From the NCBI RefSeq assembly GCF_039655745.1, contig NZ_JBBYXI010000004.1:124001-188000 (forward strand): a DNA stretch of 64,000 nucleotides, read 5' to 3'. Shown here piece after piece: positions 53,483-62,474 of the stretch (position 1 is the stretch's first letter; each line of letters starts with the position of its first letter). A program made the translations under genes and the position numbers. The notes beneath the pieces were generated by a model that was not told where the DNA came from, made no database searches, and was given only the letters and a program-made list of their open reading frames with translations. Origin of the DNA: Hohaiivirga grylli. GTDB taxonomy: Bacteria; Pseudomonadota; Alphaproteobacteria; Rhizobiales; Beijerinckiaceae.

Positions 53483-54268
53483 CTAGTTTTTATGTTCTGA
53501 GTTCGCAAGAGAAGTGTTTTTACTATTGATGGTAGAAGGTGAGGCCGCTGGAACAAGCAGTCGTCCAAGCCTCTGTTTCCTTTGTTTCTGGCCCGCAGGA
53601 ATAAGTCTGTAGAGCTGTTTGCTGGCATCAACCACATGTAAACCCGCGACAGAAAATGGCAGGGAAAAACTGCCACCCAGCGTTTCCCATATTTTGACAG
53701 TTTTCAGTAACAGGTGATTGTCCACAGGGGGGACATAGAGGATTTCAGCCCAGTTATCTGTGGAGAAGAGAGCTTCCCGCATAAGAGAGCGCAGCTGGCT
53801 GCGACTGAAAGGCTGGCCTTGCCCGAAAGGGGTTGTATCCATACGGGCCCAGAGGCCGCGACGGTTGGGTGTTACCATGATCAGGCGGCCACCCGGGGTG
53901 AGAATGCGCCATATCTCTTTAAGGAAATCTGTAGGGTTATTGACCGTCTCAAGCGCGTGAACCAAAACCACACGATCAATAGAACTGTCGGGCAGGGGAA
54001 GAGCAAGTGGATCAACAAGAGCCGTTGCGGATTGCTGCCCCTGCGGCCAATTGACGACACCCTGTGCTGCGGGCATCAGTGCGACAAGACTGGCGGCTTC
54101 TTTCCGGAAACGCTCCATGTATGGGATGGCATATCCAAGGCCGAGTACACGTAAACCTTTTGTTTCCGGAAGAAACTGTTCTATCGCGCGTTCAATGTAT
54201 CGCTGGGCGACATGCCCTAGTGCGCTATTATAAAATGCGCTCAGATCAATAACATCAACGCTCATCAT
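53483..54268 (-). CDS. Class I SAM-dependent methyltransferase
   Basis: The 261-aa protein has a SAM-binding fold with motif I LRVLGLGYAIPYM, the post-I LPLPDSSIDRVVLVHALETVNNPTDFLKEIWRILTPGGRLIMVTPNRRGLWAR segment of the Methyltransf_11 family, and a C-terminal basic tail. The substrate is unknown. It is divergent from gloB; in many alphaproteobacteria this methyltransferase lies next to gloB, which suggests a conserved but undefined link. The start is one of two consecutive ATGs. Confidence 0.88.
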   Translation of the reverse strand: MMSVDVIDLSAFYNSALGHVAQRYIERAIEQFLPETKGLRVLGLGYAIPYMERFRKEAASLVALMPAAQGVVNWPQGQQSATALVDPLALPLPDSSIDRVVLVHALETVNNPTDFLKEIWRILTPGGRLIMVTPNRRGLWARMDTTPFGQGQPFSRSQLRSLMREALFSTDNWAEILYVPPVDNHLLLKTVKIWETLGGSFSLPFSVAGLHVVDASKQLYRLIPAGQKQRKQRLGRLLVPAASPSTINSKNTSLANSEHKN

Positions 54269-54417
54269 TCAGCCTTCTCGACGGAATATTCGACATTCCG
54301 TTATGGTCACGCAGGGTGTATAGCTAATTTAGAGTATAACAGGAAAGCATCTAGTGATAGTTGATTTCGTGATGGTGCTTGAAACGGGGTTGTTACATTT
54401 CTGGGGAGGCATTTCTA

Positions 54418-55182
54418 ATGCCATTAGAGATAAAGGTTTTCCGGTGTCTTTCGGATAACATCGGTGTGCTTGTTCGGGATGCAGATGCAGGGCTTTGCAT
54501 TGCTGTTGATGCGCCAGATTCAGATACCATTATCAAACATCTGGATGATTCTGACTGGCAGCTCACAGATATTCTGGTGACGCATAGCCATACCGATCAT
54601 GTACAGGGAATTGCTGCCCTAAAAGACAAATATGGTTGCTTTGTAACAGCGCCCCTCAAGGCAGAGGATATCATCCCTGAGGCAGATGCATTTGTTTCAG
54701 AAGGTGACCTGATTTCGCTTGGGGAGCTGGAAATTGACGTCATTGAAACCCCCGGTCATTGTGATGACCATGTTGCATATATCGTGCAAAGCCATGGTAT
54801 CGCGTTTGTCGGCGATGTTTTATTCACACTTGGTTGTGGCCGGGTGTTCGGTGATTATCAGGACATGTGGGACTCAATTGAGCGCCTGCGTAATCTCCCC
54901 GATGATATCCAGATATTCTGTGGGCATGATTATACCTTATCCAATGGTCGCTTTGCCCTTGCTGTTGAACCCGATAACCATAGATTGAAAGAACGGTTTG
55001 CAGAGGCTGAAAAACTGGCTGCTGAAAACCGTTTTATGGTTCCATTTGCATTGGTTGATGAAAAGGCTACGAACCCTTTCCTTCGGGTGGAGGTTCCGGA
55101 AGTATCACGTTCAGTGAATATGGAAGGTGCTGCGCCATTTGAAGTGTTCAAAGCGTTGCGTGAGTGGAAAAATAAGTTCTGA
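54418..55182 (+). CDS. gloB: Hydroxyacylglutathione hydrolase (glyoxalase II)
   Basis: GloB hydrolyses S-lactoylglutathione in methylglyoxal detoxification. The 254-aa metallo-beta-lactamase-fold enzyme has the metal motif THSHTDH (His56, His58, Asp60, His61), ETPGHCDDHVAY, the GDVLFTLGCGRVF segment and the C-terminal substrate domain with NPFLRV. GGGGAGG eight bases before ATG 54418 decides the start over the longer frame from 54379. The GNAT gene follows after eight bases. Confidence 0.95.
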   Translation: MPLEIKVFRCLSDNIGVLVRDADAGLCIAVDAPDSDTIIKHLDDSDWQLTDILVTHSHTDHVQGIAALKDKYGCFVTAPLKAEDIIPEADAFVSEGDLISLGELEIDVIETPGHCDDHVAYIVQSHGIAFVGDVLFTLGCGRVFGDYQDMWDSIERLRNLPDDIQIFCGHDYTLSNGRFALAVEPDNHRLKERFAEAEKLAAENRFMVPFALVDEKATNPFLRVEVPEVSRSVNMEGAAPFEVFKALREWKNKF

Positions 55183-55190
55183 AGAGTGCT

Positions 55191-55997
55191 ATGTCTGATT
55201 TAAAATTAACAGAAACCCTTGAGTATCGGCTTCTGAATGCCTGGCCGTCCCTTGAATGTCAGTTCTATGAAGGATGGGCAGCACGTTTTGCCGATAAATA
55301 TACGAAGAGGGCAAACTCTGCTTCTCCGATCTGTCCGGATGCTGCTCTGGATGATGCGCTGATTGAGTATATCAGTGAGCAGTATATCGCTGTTGGCCAG
55401 TCACCAATCTTTCGCCTTACCGGTCTTGAGAAAGCCGGGACTGATGAACTTCTGGCTGCAAAGGGCTTTGTTGAAAAAGATCCTTCATATTGCATGCTTC
55501 ACAGTGATTTGAGCCAGTTTGAAACAGAAGACAGCATTACAATCAGCTCTGAGCTGACGGAAGAATGGTTGGCAAGTTCACTGAAATCTCAGGAAAAGAC
55601 TGAGGAGACGGTGAATATCACGCGCAGTATTGTCTCGCGCATTCGTCAAAACCATGGCTTTGCAACACTTGTTATGGATGACCAGCCTGTTGCCTGGGGT
55701 CTCGGCGTTATCGAGCGTGGGTATATCGGGTTATATGATGTTGTTGTCCAGCCTGATCTGAGAGGTCTGGGGCTTGGCAAGAGAGTCCTGTGTGGCTTGA
55801 TGGCCTGGGGTCGGGAACGTGGCGCCCAGCATGCCTATCTGCAAGTGACTGAAGCGAATGAAATTGCCCGTTCATTGTATGCTTCCATTGGTTTTACAGA
55901 TGCATACCGATATCATTATCGTCTTAAAGAGCTTGAAGTCGCTGTTGTGGATGATGAAGAGGCAGCTGCAGAAAAGAGTCTGCCACTGGTCGGTTAA
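55191..55997 (+). CDS. GNAT-family N-acetyltransferase
   Basis: The 268-aa protein has a non-catalytic N-terminal half (LEYRLLNAWPSLECQFYEGWAARF) and a C-terminal GNAT domain with the acetyl-CoA loop VVQPDLRGLGLGKRVL, then AYLQVTEANEIARSLYASIGFTDAYRYHYR. The bipartite form with an 'AWP-x6-GW-R' start is a known GNAT subgroup with unknown substrate. It follows gloB closely and is ended by a strong terminator. Confidence 0.9.
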   Translation: MSDLKLTETLEYRLLNAWPSLECQFYEGWAARFADKYTKRANSASPICPDAALDDALIEYISEQYIAVGQSPIFRLTGLEKAGTDELLAAKGFVEKDPSYCMLHSDLSQFETEDSITISSELTEEWLASSLKSQEKTEETVNITRSIVSRIRQNHGFATLVMDDQPVAWGLGVIERGYIGLYDVVVQPDLRGLGLGKRVLCGLMAWGRERGAQHAYLQVTEANEIARSLYASIGFTDAYRYHYRLKELEVAVVDDEEAAAEKSLPLVG

Positions 55998-56019
55998 AGA
56001 GCTCTGAGGCCACCTAAAA

Positions 56020-56056
56020 AAATGCCCCGCTCTGATGTCTCAGGCGGGGCATTTTT
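56020..56056 (+). terminator. Rho-independent terminator of gloB-GNAT
   Basis: AAATGCCCCGC / GCGGGGCATTT (56020-56030, 56044-56054) form an 11-bp stem followed by T residues. It may also serve the converging EAL-protein gene. Confidence 0.88.
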
Positions 56057-56075
56057 GATATCAAATCAAGATCTG

Positions 56076-57788
56076 TCAGGCGATGCGCCGTTCCTGCTCT
56101 TCCATCGCAGGTGTATTCGTCTTGATACGTCCTTCAAGATACTGAACACCCCAGTCACTCAGTAGGGTGACTGTTCGCTCATCTTCAATCCAGGTGGCTG
56201 CAACAGCTGTATCCTTACCCTGAGCCATATCCATCAGGTTCCGGACATAGAAGCGATTATCTGTTGCACTGGCGATATTCTGGATAAGGGCACCATCAAG
56301 CAGGACCATATCAACGGCCAGTCTTTCCAGCAGTTCTGGAGATGTCAGGCCATTGCCGAAATCAAGGAGAGCAACACCAATACCAAGTGCCTTAATACTG
56401 TCGATCCGTCGTTTCATGAGGGCAAGATCATCGGCCACCAGGGTTTCTGAAATACCGATTAGCAGGCGTGAAGCAATACCGGAGTGTGATCCCAGATAAT
56501 TGGCAAGATGCACAGGCCAATCTTTTTCAGCCAGGGTCTGGGCAGAAACCGGTAGAATAAAGCGTTTGTCTGTATCATCAGCCAGTTCTGAACATGCCAG
56601 CTCCATCAGGTGCTGATCGAGTCTTGCAGACAGATTGGCAATATCAGCAGCATGATGAAGATGCTCGGCCCAATCAACCTGACAATTACGATTACGATGC
56701 CCGGCTCCAACAAGATGCAGGGCAGGGAGGCGTGAATAGGCATCGTGTAAAGGACGGCGTGCGAGAACCAGATTATTGTGAAGTGAGCTCTCGCTTAAGA
56801 GTTCAGCTGTTCCAAGGAATGTGCCCAGAGCTTTATCCATCTCGGCATATGTACGGGCAAGGCCGTCGAATATCTTGATTTCAGCAGAACCTGTTTTTGT
56901 ATTCTGTAAAGCTTCCACAGCGTGATTAAGAAGTTGCAGGGATGTTGTGGCATGATCCGGAGCGCAGGCGCCACCAATCCTTAAGGTGAGGCGAATATCA
57001 CCATCTTTGGTTGCGATTGGCTCTGCTGCAATCTTTCCCTGAAGATGGCATGCTGCCAGCTCAAGGTCATAGGAAGAGCAGCTCATCAGAGCCAGAGCAA
57101 TTGTACCATCAGATTGCAGGAAGAAGCTGTCATTGCGACGGATGGATGACTGTATTCTTGTGATTACCTCATCCAGAATTTCCAAGCCGTGCGGGTGATC
57201 ATGGATGCTGTGATATATGCCTGTACCATTGCCGAAATCGCAATCAATTGCAAATGCGAGAACGCTGATGTTCTTCAGGCCACCACGTGTCCGGCAGTTG
57301 CGGGTCATGATTGACAGGAATTCTGAACGTGCTTTGGTTTGTGCAGGCAGAAGACCGGGGTCAGCTAAACCTGTAACGGTCAGGCTGCCATGGGCAACGC
57401 TTGGATGCCCGTTATGATCAGCAAACCACCGTCCGGAATCTATGACCATGACAATGGTGTCGTCGTTCAGTCGCAGGGCATAATGCAAATGGTAAGGCAT
57501 CCCGCGTGGATGACTTATGACCGCGTCTGCTGCAATGGCTTCAGCACGGCCCATACCACAGCCGGGCTCCGTAATTGCAGCATAGTGACGACCTGTCATA
57601 GGCAGGCTTGTCTTTTGAAATGACAGAATGTCTTTTGCATTGGATGACCATTTGATGCAGTCATCATCAAGGGTCCAAGTATACAAAGCCGACTTGAAAT
57701 GTTCCAAGGCGTGGGAAGTATCAACACTTCGCTTTTTGCTTGTGGATGTGCGGATTTTCTTCAGCAGCTTGGGCTTACTGGCACTCAT
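56076..57788 (-). CDS. Degenerate GGDEF/EAL-fold protein with N-terminal PAS-like domain
   Basis: The 570-aa protein has a basic N-terminus, a PAS-like region (SALYTWTLDDDCIKWSSNAKDILSF), a cyclase-like region without GGDEF, and an EAL-like barrel from about residue 330. Where active phosphodiesterases have E-x-L, this protein has LARRPL. The DDFG motif reads LLDFGNG and the D-x-x-K-ID segment reads VDMVLLDGALI. Metal-binding and catalytic residues thus seem lost. It is probably a c-di-GMP-independent scaffold or an inactive receptor. It has no membrane helix. It is a single gene with its own leader. Confidence 0.82.
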   Translation of the reverse strand: MSASKPKLLKKIRTSTSKKRSVDTSHALEHFKSALYTWTLDDDCIKWSSNAKDILSFQKTSLPMTGRHYAAITEPGCGMGRAEAIAADAVISHPRGMPYHLHYALRLNDDTIVMVIDSGRWFADHNGHPSVAHGSLTVTGLADPGLLPAQTKARSEFLSIMTRNCRTRGGLKNISVLAFAIDCDFGNGTGIYHSIHDHPHGLEILDEVITRIQSSIRRNDSFFLQSDGTIALALMSCSSYDLELAACHLQGKIAAEPIATKDGDIRLTLRIGGACAPDHATTSLQLLNHAVEALQNTKTGSAEIKIFDGLARTYAEMDKALGTFLGTAELLSESSLHNNLVLARRPLHDAYSRLPALHLVGAGHRNRNCQVDWAEHLHHAADIANLSARLDQHLMELACSELADDTDKRFILPVSAQTLAEKDWPVHLANYLGSHSGIASRLLIGISETLVADDLALMKRRIDSIKALGIGVALLDFGNGLTSPELLERLAVDMVLLDGALIQNIASATDNRFYVRNLMDMAQGKDTAVAATWIEDERTVTLLSDWGVQYLEGRIKTNTPAMEEQERRIA

Positions 57789-57882
57789 AGTACTTCCTCG
57801 ATACGCAATACAATCCGGCTACTATGGATGATTAACGTTAAGAGGACGTAAAAGGCAGAACTTGTGTGTGAAATTTCTGCAC

Positions 57883-57910
57883 AAAAAAATCGGCGCCTAA
57901 AGCGCCGATT
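57883..57910 (-). terminator. Rho-independent terminator of rpmF
   Basis: On the minus strand AATCGGCGC / GCGCCGATT form a 9-bp stem with a 5-nt loop, then T5 or more. It lies 24 bases after the rpmF stop. Confidence 0.93.
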
Positions 57911-57934
57911 AATTCGTAGATATCTCGCGAGAGA

Positions 57935-58120
57935 TTAAGCTTCTGTCTTTACCTTCAGAACCTGACGGCCACGGTACATACCGGTCTTCAGGTCAATGTG
58001 GTGCGGACGGCGCAGCTCGCCAGAATCCTTGTCTTCGATGTATGTAGGGGACTTAATCGCATCAGCGGAGCGACGAAATCCGCGCTTCATCGGCGATGTT
58101 TTCCGTTTAGGAACGGCCAT
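57935..58120 (-). CDS. rpmF: 50S ribosomal protein L32
   Basis: The 61-aa basic protein starts MAVPKRKTSPMKRGFRRSAD, a perfect L32 signature, and carries RPHHIDLKTGMYRGRQVL. The zinc cysteines found in some L32 proteins are absent, as in many alphaproteobacteria. It is monocistronic with a strong terminator. In other bacteria rpmF often neighbours plsX; here mtgA is upstream. Confidence 0.98.
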   Translation of the reverse strand: MAVPKRKTSPMKRGFRRSADAIKSPTYIEDKDSGELRRPHHIDLKTGMYRGRQVLKVKTEA

Positions 58121-58322
58121 TTTAACGTTCTCCGGTCAAAGGCAGAGCGCCCGAGAAAGAGGAACGCTCAAAAACATAATCTCAATAAGAGCGGCCTTAT
58201 ACATGCCTTTAAAAGAAAAGGCTAGAGCATTTTGAGGAAAATTGAATGCCAATCCCCTTCGACGGGAAGCTCTGCTCCCGGCGCTTTTATCAATCTGCAC
58301 CCCTCATAACCCGTTTTGGGCT

Positions 58323-59042
58323 TTAACGGAAGCAAAAATCGACATCACCTTCAAGATTCATGCGTTGGAGGAGCTGTCCTGCAAGAACCCTGTGAAAATT
58401 GTTAGGTCTGCCGGCATTCCTCTGGATTGGATTGGGGAGGGCAACGGCCAGTAATGCCGCTTCCTGGCGTGTCAGGTTCTTGGCACTTTTCCTGAAGTAA
58501 TGTTGTGCGGCAGCTTCTGCACCGTAGATGCCATTGCCCCATTCTGCAATGTTAAGATAAATCTCAATCATCTTGCGCTTGGACCATATCAGATCAAGAT
58601 ACATCGCAACGGGTATCTCCAGGCCTTTTCTGATGTAGGAACGGCTGGATACCATGAACAGGTTTTTGGCGGTTTGCATCGCGATTGTTGATGCTCCCCG
58701 GCTAGGGCCACGTTTTATAGCTGCTTTAATCACATCATTAAGCGCCTCCCAGTCTATGCCGGAATGCCGGCAATAGGATGCGTCTTCTGACGCGATAACG
58801 GCGCGTGGAAGGTAAGGAGATATTTCATCCAGAGAAACATAGGTTCTGGAGACATTCTGCCCACGGAACCAATCTCCGATCATGAGTGTGGAAACCGGGG
58901 GGGCAACCCAGTAGATCACCCCTAGAAAAATAACGATGACAGACCAGTACATGAGCAGACGCGCACAAAAGCCCGCAACCTGAAGCGTGATGCGTTTCAG
59001 TTTTGTCTTTCGGGGTGTCTGCTTTTGATCCTGCTCGCTCAT
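58323..59042 (-). CDS. mtgA: Monofunctional peptidoglycan glycosyltransferase
   Basis: MtgA polymerises lipid II into glycan strands at the inner membrane. The 239-aa protein has one N-terminal helix (around YWSVIVIFLGVIYWVAPPV) and a GT51 domain with the catalytic Glu in ASEDASYCRHSGIDWEAL, RGASTIAMQTAKNLFM, RKMIEIYLNIAEWGNGIYGAEAAA and LLAVALPNPIQRNAGRP. ATG 59042 is preferred over TTG 59075; neither has a strong ribosome site. It is divergent from ispA. Confidence 0.94.
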   Translation of the reverse strand: MSEQDQKQTPRKTKLKRITLQVAGFCARLLMYWSVIVIFLGVIYWVAPPVSTLMIGDWFRGQNVSRTYVSLDEISPYLPRAVIASEDASYCRHSGIDWEALNDVIKAAIKRGPSRGASTIAMQTAKNLFMVSSRSYIRKGLEIPVAMYLDLIWSKRKMIEIYLNIAEWGNGIYGAEAAAQHYFRKSAKNLTRQEAALLAVALPNPIQRNAGRPNNFHRVLAGQLLQRMNLEGDVDFCFR

Positions 59043-59163
59043 TAATTCAGTAAGTGTTTTGTTATTCCCGGCCAAGGGGGGCCATAATAAATTGATTTCA
59101 ATAGTTGCTGTCTACTTACATCCATAATACAGCATTTGAATACAAGGAATTTTTGGTGGTGTG

Positions 59164-60105
59164 ATGGTTTCCCAGAATAGTTTGTTTAGTGAGCATCTCA
59201 CGCAAGTCGCAACCGAGGTCGAGTTGTATCTGGCTGAGCTTCTTACCAATAACACCACAGGCCGGGAAGTTGCCCGCCCACGTCGACTGGTGGAGGCTAT
59301 GCGCTATGCTGTGCTGGCCGGTGGCAAACGGTTACGACCATTTCTGACGATTGAGGTTACCCGTCTTCTGTCTGCAGAGATGAGTGATGATCTAAAGAAA
59401 CAGGCATTCTGGGCGGCCTCTGCCACTGAGTTGATACACTGCTATTCTCTTGTGCATGACGATCTGCCGTCCATGGATGATGATGATCTGCGTCGCGGGA
59501 AGCCAACTCTGCACAAGGCTTATGATGAAGCGACGGCTATTCTTGCGGGTGATGCATTGCAAGCTCTAGCCTTTGCCGAGCTTGCGGATGAACGCCATTG
59601 TCCGGATGCTCATATTCGCTCTGAACTGGTTTTGGGACTGGCGCAGGCTTCCGGCATAGGCGGTATGGTTGGCGGGCAGCTGCTCGATCTGGCTCAAGAG
59701 GGGCGTTATGGAGCTGTTGACCCATCTGTTGATGATATCAAGATCATGCAGGCCATGAAGACTGGTGCCCTGATAAGTTATTCCGTTGATGCGGGTGCAA
59801 TTATCGCAAGTGCGGATGAGCCTCTTCGGACTAAACTTCGGATTTATGGTGATGCGTTAGGGGTTGCATTCCAGATTGCGGATGATCTGCTTGATCTTGA
59901 CGGGACTGCGGCTGAACTCGGCAAAGCGACCGGTAAGGATGTGGCACGTGGCAAGATTACGCTTGTAGAACGTATCGGTGTTGAAGCTGCCCGAAATGAA
60001 TGCAAGCGTCTGCTTGAACAGGCTTTGGATGCTCTGGATGGCTTTGGGAGTAAAGCGGATATGCTACGTGATGCTGCCCGTTTTGTAATTGAACGGCGTG
60101 TTTAA
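59164..60105 (+). CDS. ispA: Farnesyl diphosphate synthase (polyprenyl synthetase)
   Basis: IspA condenses IPP with DMAPP and GPP to give FPP, the precursor of undecaprenyl phosphate and the quinone tail. The 313-aa enzyme has the first Asp-rich motif in VHDDLPSMDDDDLRRGKPT, the second in QIADDLLDLDG, and the GGKRLRP substrate motif. I start at ATG 59164; a GTG one codon earlier is possible. It is monocistronic with a strong terminator. ispG lies further along in this window. Confidence 0.95.
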   Translation: MVSQNSLFSEHLTQVATEVELYLAELLTNNTTGREVARPRRLVEAMRYAVLAGGKRLRPFLTIEVTRLLSAEMSDDLKKQAFWAASATELIHCYSLVHDDLPSMDDDDLRRGKPTLHKAYDEATAILAGDALQALAFAELADERHCPDAHIRSELVLGLAQASGIGGMVGGQLLDLAQEGRYGAVDPSVDDIKIMQAMKTGALISYSVDAGAIIASADEPLRTKLRIYGDALGVAFQIADDLLDLDGTAAELGKATGKDVARGKITLVERIGVEAARNECKRLLEQALDALDGFGSKADMLRDAARFVIERRV

Positions 60106-60117
60106 ACCAGACATGAA

Positions 60118-60147
60118 AAAGCCCCCGAAATGGGGGCTTTCTTTTTT
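60118..60147. terminator. Bidirectional terminator between ispA and kup
   Basis: AAAGCCCCC / GGGGGCTTT with a 5-nt loop and a downstream T-rich run on the plus strand. It overlaps the kup stop codon; A5 on the other side supplies Ts for the minus strand. Confidence 0.9.
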
Positions 60148-62185
60148 AGATGGTAACCTGGGTACCGACTTCCACCACACGTCCTGTTGGAATCTGGAAG
60201 AAGTCTGTCGCATCGGTCGAAGACTTGGCAAGTCCGATGTAGAGACGATCCTGCCATAACGGCATGCTCGACTGGACTGCCGGGCGAATAGACCGGCGGG
60301 ACAGGAAGAATGATGTCGCCATGATATCAAACTTGAAGCCAAACTTGCGCAGGATTGCGAGACCGCGTGGAATATTCGGTGTTTCCATGTAGCCGTAAGT
60401 CATCTTCACGCGCCAGAAAGCATCACTGATCTGCTCGAGCGTAACGCGCTCACTGTTTCTGACACGTGGTGTATCAACGGTCTTAACAGTGAGAATCACA
60501 TTCTTTTCATGCAGAACCTTATTGTGCTTGAGGTTGTGCAGCAGGGCAGAAGGTGAGGTGTCCGGGTCACTCGTCAGGAAGACCGCTGTGCCCTTAACTG
60601 TGTGTGGTGGGCTCTTTTTGAGCATGGCAACCAACTCAGCCAATGGCACGTCAGATTTGCGCGTCTTGTCGAAAAGAATGGTTGTTCCCTTAACCCATGT
60701 CCACATGATGGTAATGAGAACCATACCCAGAATGATCGGGACATAACCACCGGTCATGATTTTCGGGACGTTTGTACCAACGAAAACCAGATCGAGGAAC
60801 AGGAAGGGCAGCATCATGGCAAGGGTCAGGCCAAGCGACCAGCGCCAGCCTTTCCAGATGACGACGATAGCCAGAATGGCGTCGACCGACATCGCACCAA
60901 ACACCGAGATACCATAGGCATGAGATAGGTTGCTGGAAGACTGGAATGCCAGAATGAGAGCAATAATACCGCACATCAAAAGAATATTGACGCGTGGCAG
61001 GAATATCTGTCCCTGATGTGATTCAGAGGTAAACTGAATCTCCATGCGTGGCAGCAGGCCGAGCTGAATGGCCTGACGTGTCATGGAGAAAGCCCCTGTA
61101 ATAACCGATTGACTGGCGATAACTGTTGCAGCCATTGCCAGAACGATCATCGCAGGCAGTGCCCATTCAGGCACAAGGAAGAAGATGGGATGCTCAATAG
61201 CCTTTGGATTGGAGAGGACCAGAGCTCCCTGTCCAAAGTAGTTCAGCACAAGAGCCGGGAAAATAAAGCACAGCCAGGCTGTCCGAATAGGTGAACGTCC
61301 GAAGTGCCCCAAGTCTGCGTAAAGAGCTTCGGCACCCGTAACTGCAAGGCAGACGGCGCCCATGACAATCACGCCAAGATGCGGATGCTCGATAAAGAAC
61401 ATGATGCTGTAATGCGGGCTGATGGCAAACAGGATCGTTGGATCCTTCACGATATTGATGATGCCGGTAACCGCAAGGGTTGCAAACCAGAGCACCATAA
61501 TCGGACCAAAGAAAATACCGACCTTACCAGTGCCGTGTCTTTGGAAGGAAAACAGCAAGATGACAATCGCAATCGTCAGCGGCACAACATAGGTTGAGAA
61601 GTCTGGTGCGATAAGCTTGAGACCTTCTACAGCGGAAAGAACTGAAATGGCGGGTGTCAACAGTGAGTCGCCATAAAACAGACCGGCTCCCAAGATACCA
61701 AGGAGCAGAACAACGCCTCGCCGCTTACCCAGCGCACGTTGTGCCAGAGCGACAAGGGTCAGGGTTCCGCCTTCGCCTTTGTTGTCAGCCTTGAGAAGAA
61801 TGACAACGTATTTGATTGTTACAACGAGGATAAGGGCCCAGACAATGAGGGAGAGAACACCAAGAATGATCTCGCGTGTCAGTGGGCCACCTTCAGCAGC
61901 AGCGGCTGCTGTTTCTTTCAGTGCGTAGAGCGGGGAAGTCCCGATATCGCCAAATACGACACCAATTGAGCCGATGACGAGAGCCATAAAGCCCGTTTTG
62001 GCGTGGCCGGTCTCTTCCTCAAATTCAGCGGCAGCGTCTTCGCTCACGCTGGTCATAGGTGTGTTGTTCTCAGATTTTGGTGTGGCCGGTTTTTCCGATT
62101 CCGGAATATCCTTTTGCCCATCTGGCTGAGTTTTATCTCCAGAGGAGTTTTCTGTCAGATTGTCAGGCTGTTTTTCTTGGGCCAT
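60146..62185 (-). CDS. kup: Low-affinity potassium transport protein Kup
   Basis: Kup takes up K+ with protons across the inner membrane. The 679-aa protein has twelve helices, the family motif IGVVFGDIGTSPLYALKE near residue 75, GVVLLLGILGAGLFYGDSLLTPAISVLSAVEG, and a C-terminal cytoplasmic domain with RGLAILRKFGFKFDIMATSFFLSRR. About 65 acidic, hydrophilic residues precede the first helix, longer than the E. coli protein; a similar extension is seen in some alphaproteobacterial paralogues. It is a single gene. Its upstream 289 bases are AT-rich and hold no convincing gene. Confidence 0.95.
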   Translation of the reverse strand: MAQEKQPDNLTENSSGDKTQPDGQKDIPESEKPATPKSENNTPMTSVSEDAAAEFEEETGHAKTGFMALVIGSIGVVFGDIGTSPLYALKETAAAAAEGGPLTREIILGVLSLIVWALILVVTIKYVVILLKADNKGEGGTLTLVALAQRALGKRRGVVLLLGILGAGLFYGDSLLTPAISVLSAVEGLKLIAPDFSTYVVPLTIAIVILLFSFQRHGTGKVGIFFGPIMVLWFATLAVTGIINIVKDPTILFAISPHYSIMFFIEHPHLGVIVMGAVCLAVTGAEALYADLGHFGRSPIRTAWLCFIFPALVLNYFGQGALVLSNPKAIEHPIFFLVPEWALPAMIVLAMAATVIASQSVITGAFSMTRQAIQLGLLPRMEIQFTSESHQGQIFLPRVNILLMCGIIALILAFQSSSNLSHAYGISVFGAMSVDAILAIVVIWKGWRWSLGLTLAMMLPFLFLDLVFVGTNVPKIMTGGYVPIILGMVLITIMWTWVKGTTILFDKTRKSDVPLAELVAMLKKSPPHTVKGTAVFLTSDPDTSPSALLHNLKHNKVLHEKNVILTVKTVDTPRVRNSERVTLEQISDAFWRVKMTYGYMETPNIPRGLAILRKFGFKFDIMATSFFLSRRSIRPAVQSSMPLWQDRLYIGLAKSSTDATDFFQIPTGRVVEVGTQVTI

Positions 62186-62474
62186 TGCATTACCATGAGT
62201 CGCATTTCCTATTGGATGACAAGCATTGTCCTTAAGGTGTGCGCTCTCCGTTTTGTTTCTGGAAAAATCAAAAGGTTCTATCTCTAAGAACTGGTGTCAG
62301 GGAGCTATGTTCCTGCTTTTGAAAAAATATTTCTCAATACCTCATTGGAGCTCATATCAACTCCGATTGTGGGAACGCTCTCTAGCACAGGGGCACAGGA
62401 CATGGAACCTCACAATGCAATATTATCTGGAAGATAAAAGGAGTATAAAGATAACCTGTTCTGATTAAAGAGAT

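Noticed and set aside
53428..53485. tRNA-like segment on the minus strand: TAGGCATT/AATGCCTA closing stem, GGTAGAGCAC like a D-arm, TGTGGTTCTTGACACA like a T-arm
   Set aside because: It is only 58 nt, has no anticodon arm, the T-loop does not fit the TTC-R-A pattern, and it overlaps the stop codon of the methyltransferase gene. Probably a 3' hairpin.
62226..62468. Plus-strand frame of 80 codons between kup and ispG
   Set aside because: Composition is not protein-like for this genome and there is no ribosome site. It lies where the kup promoter should be.
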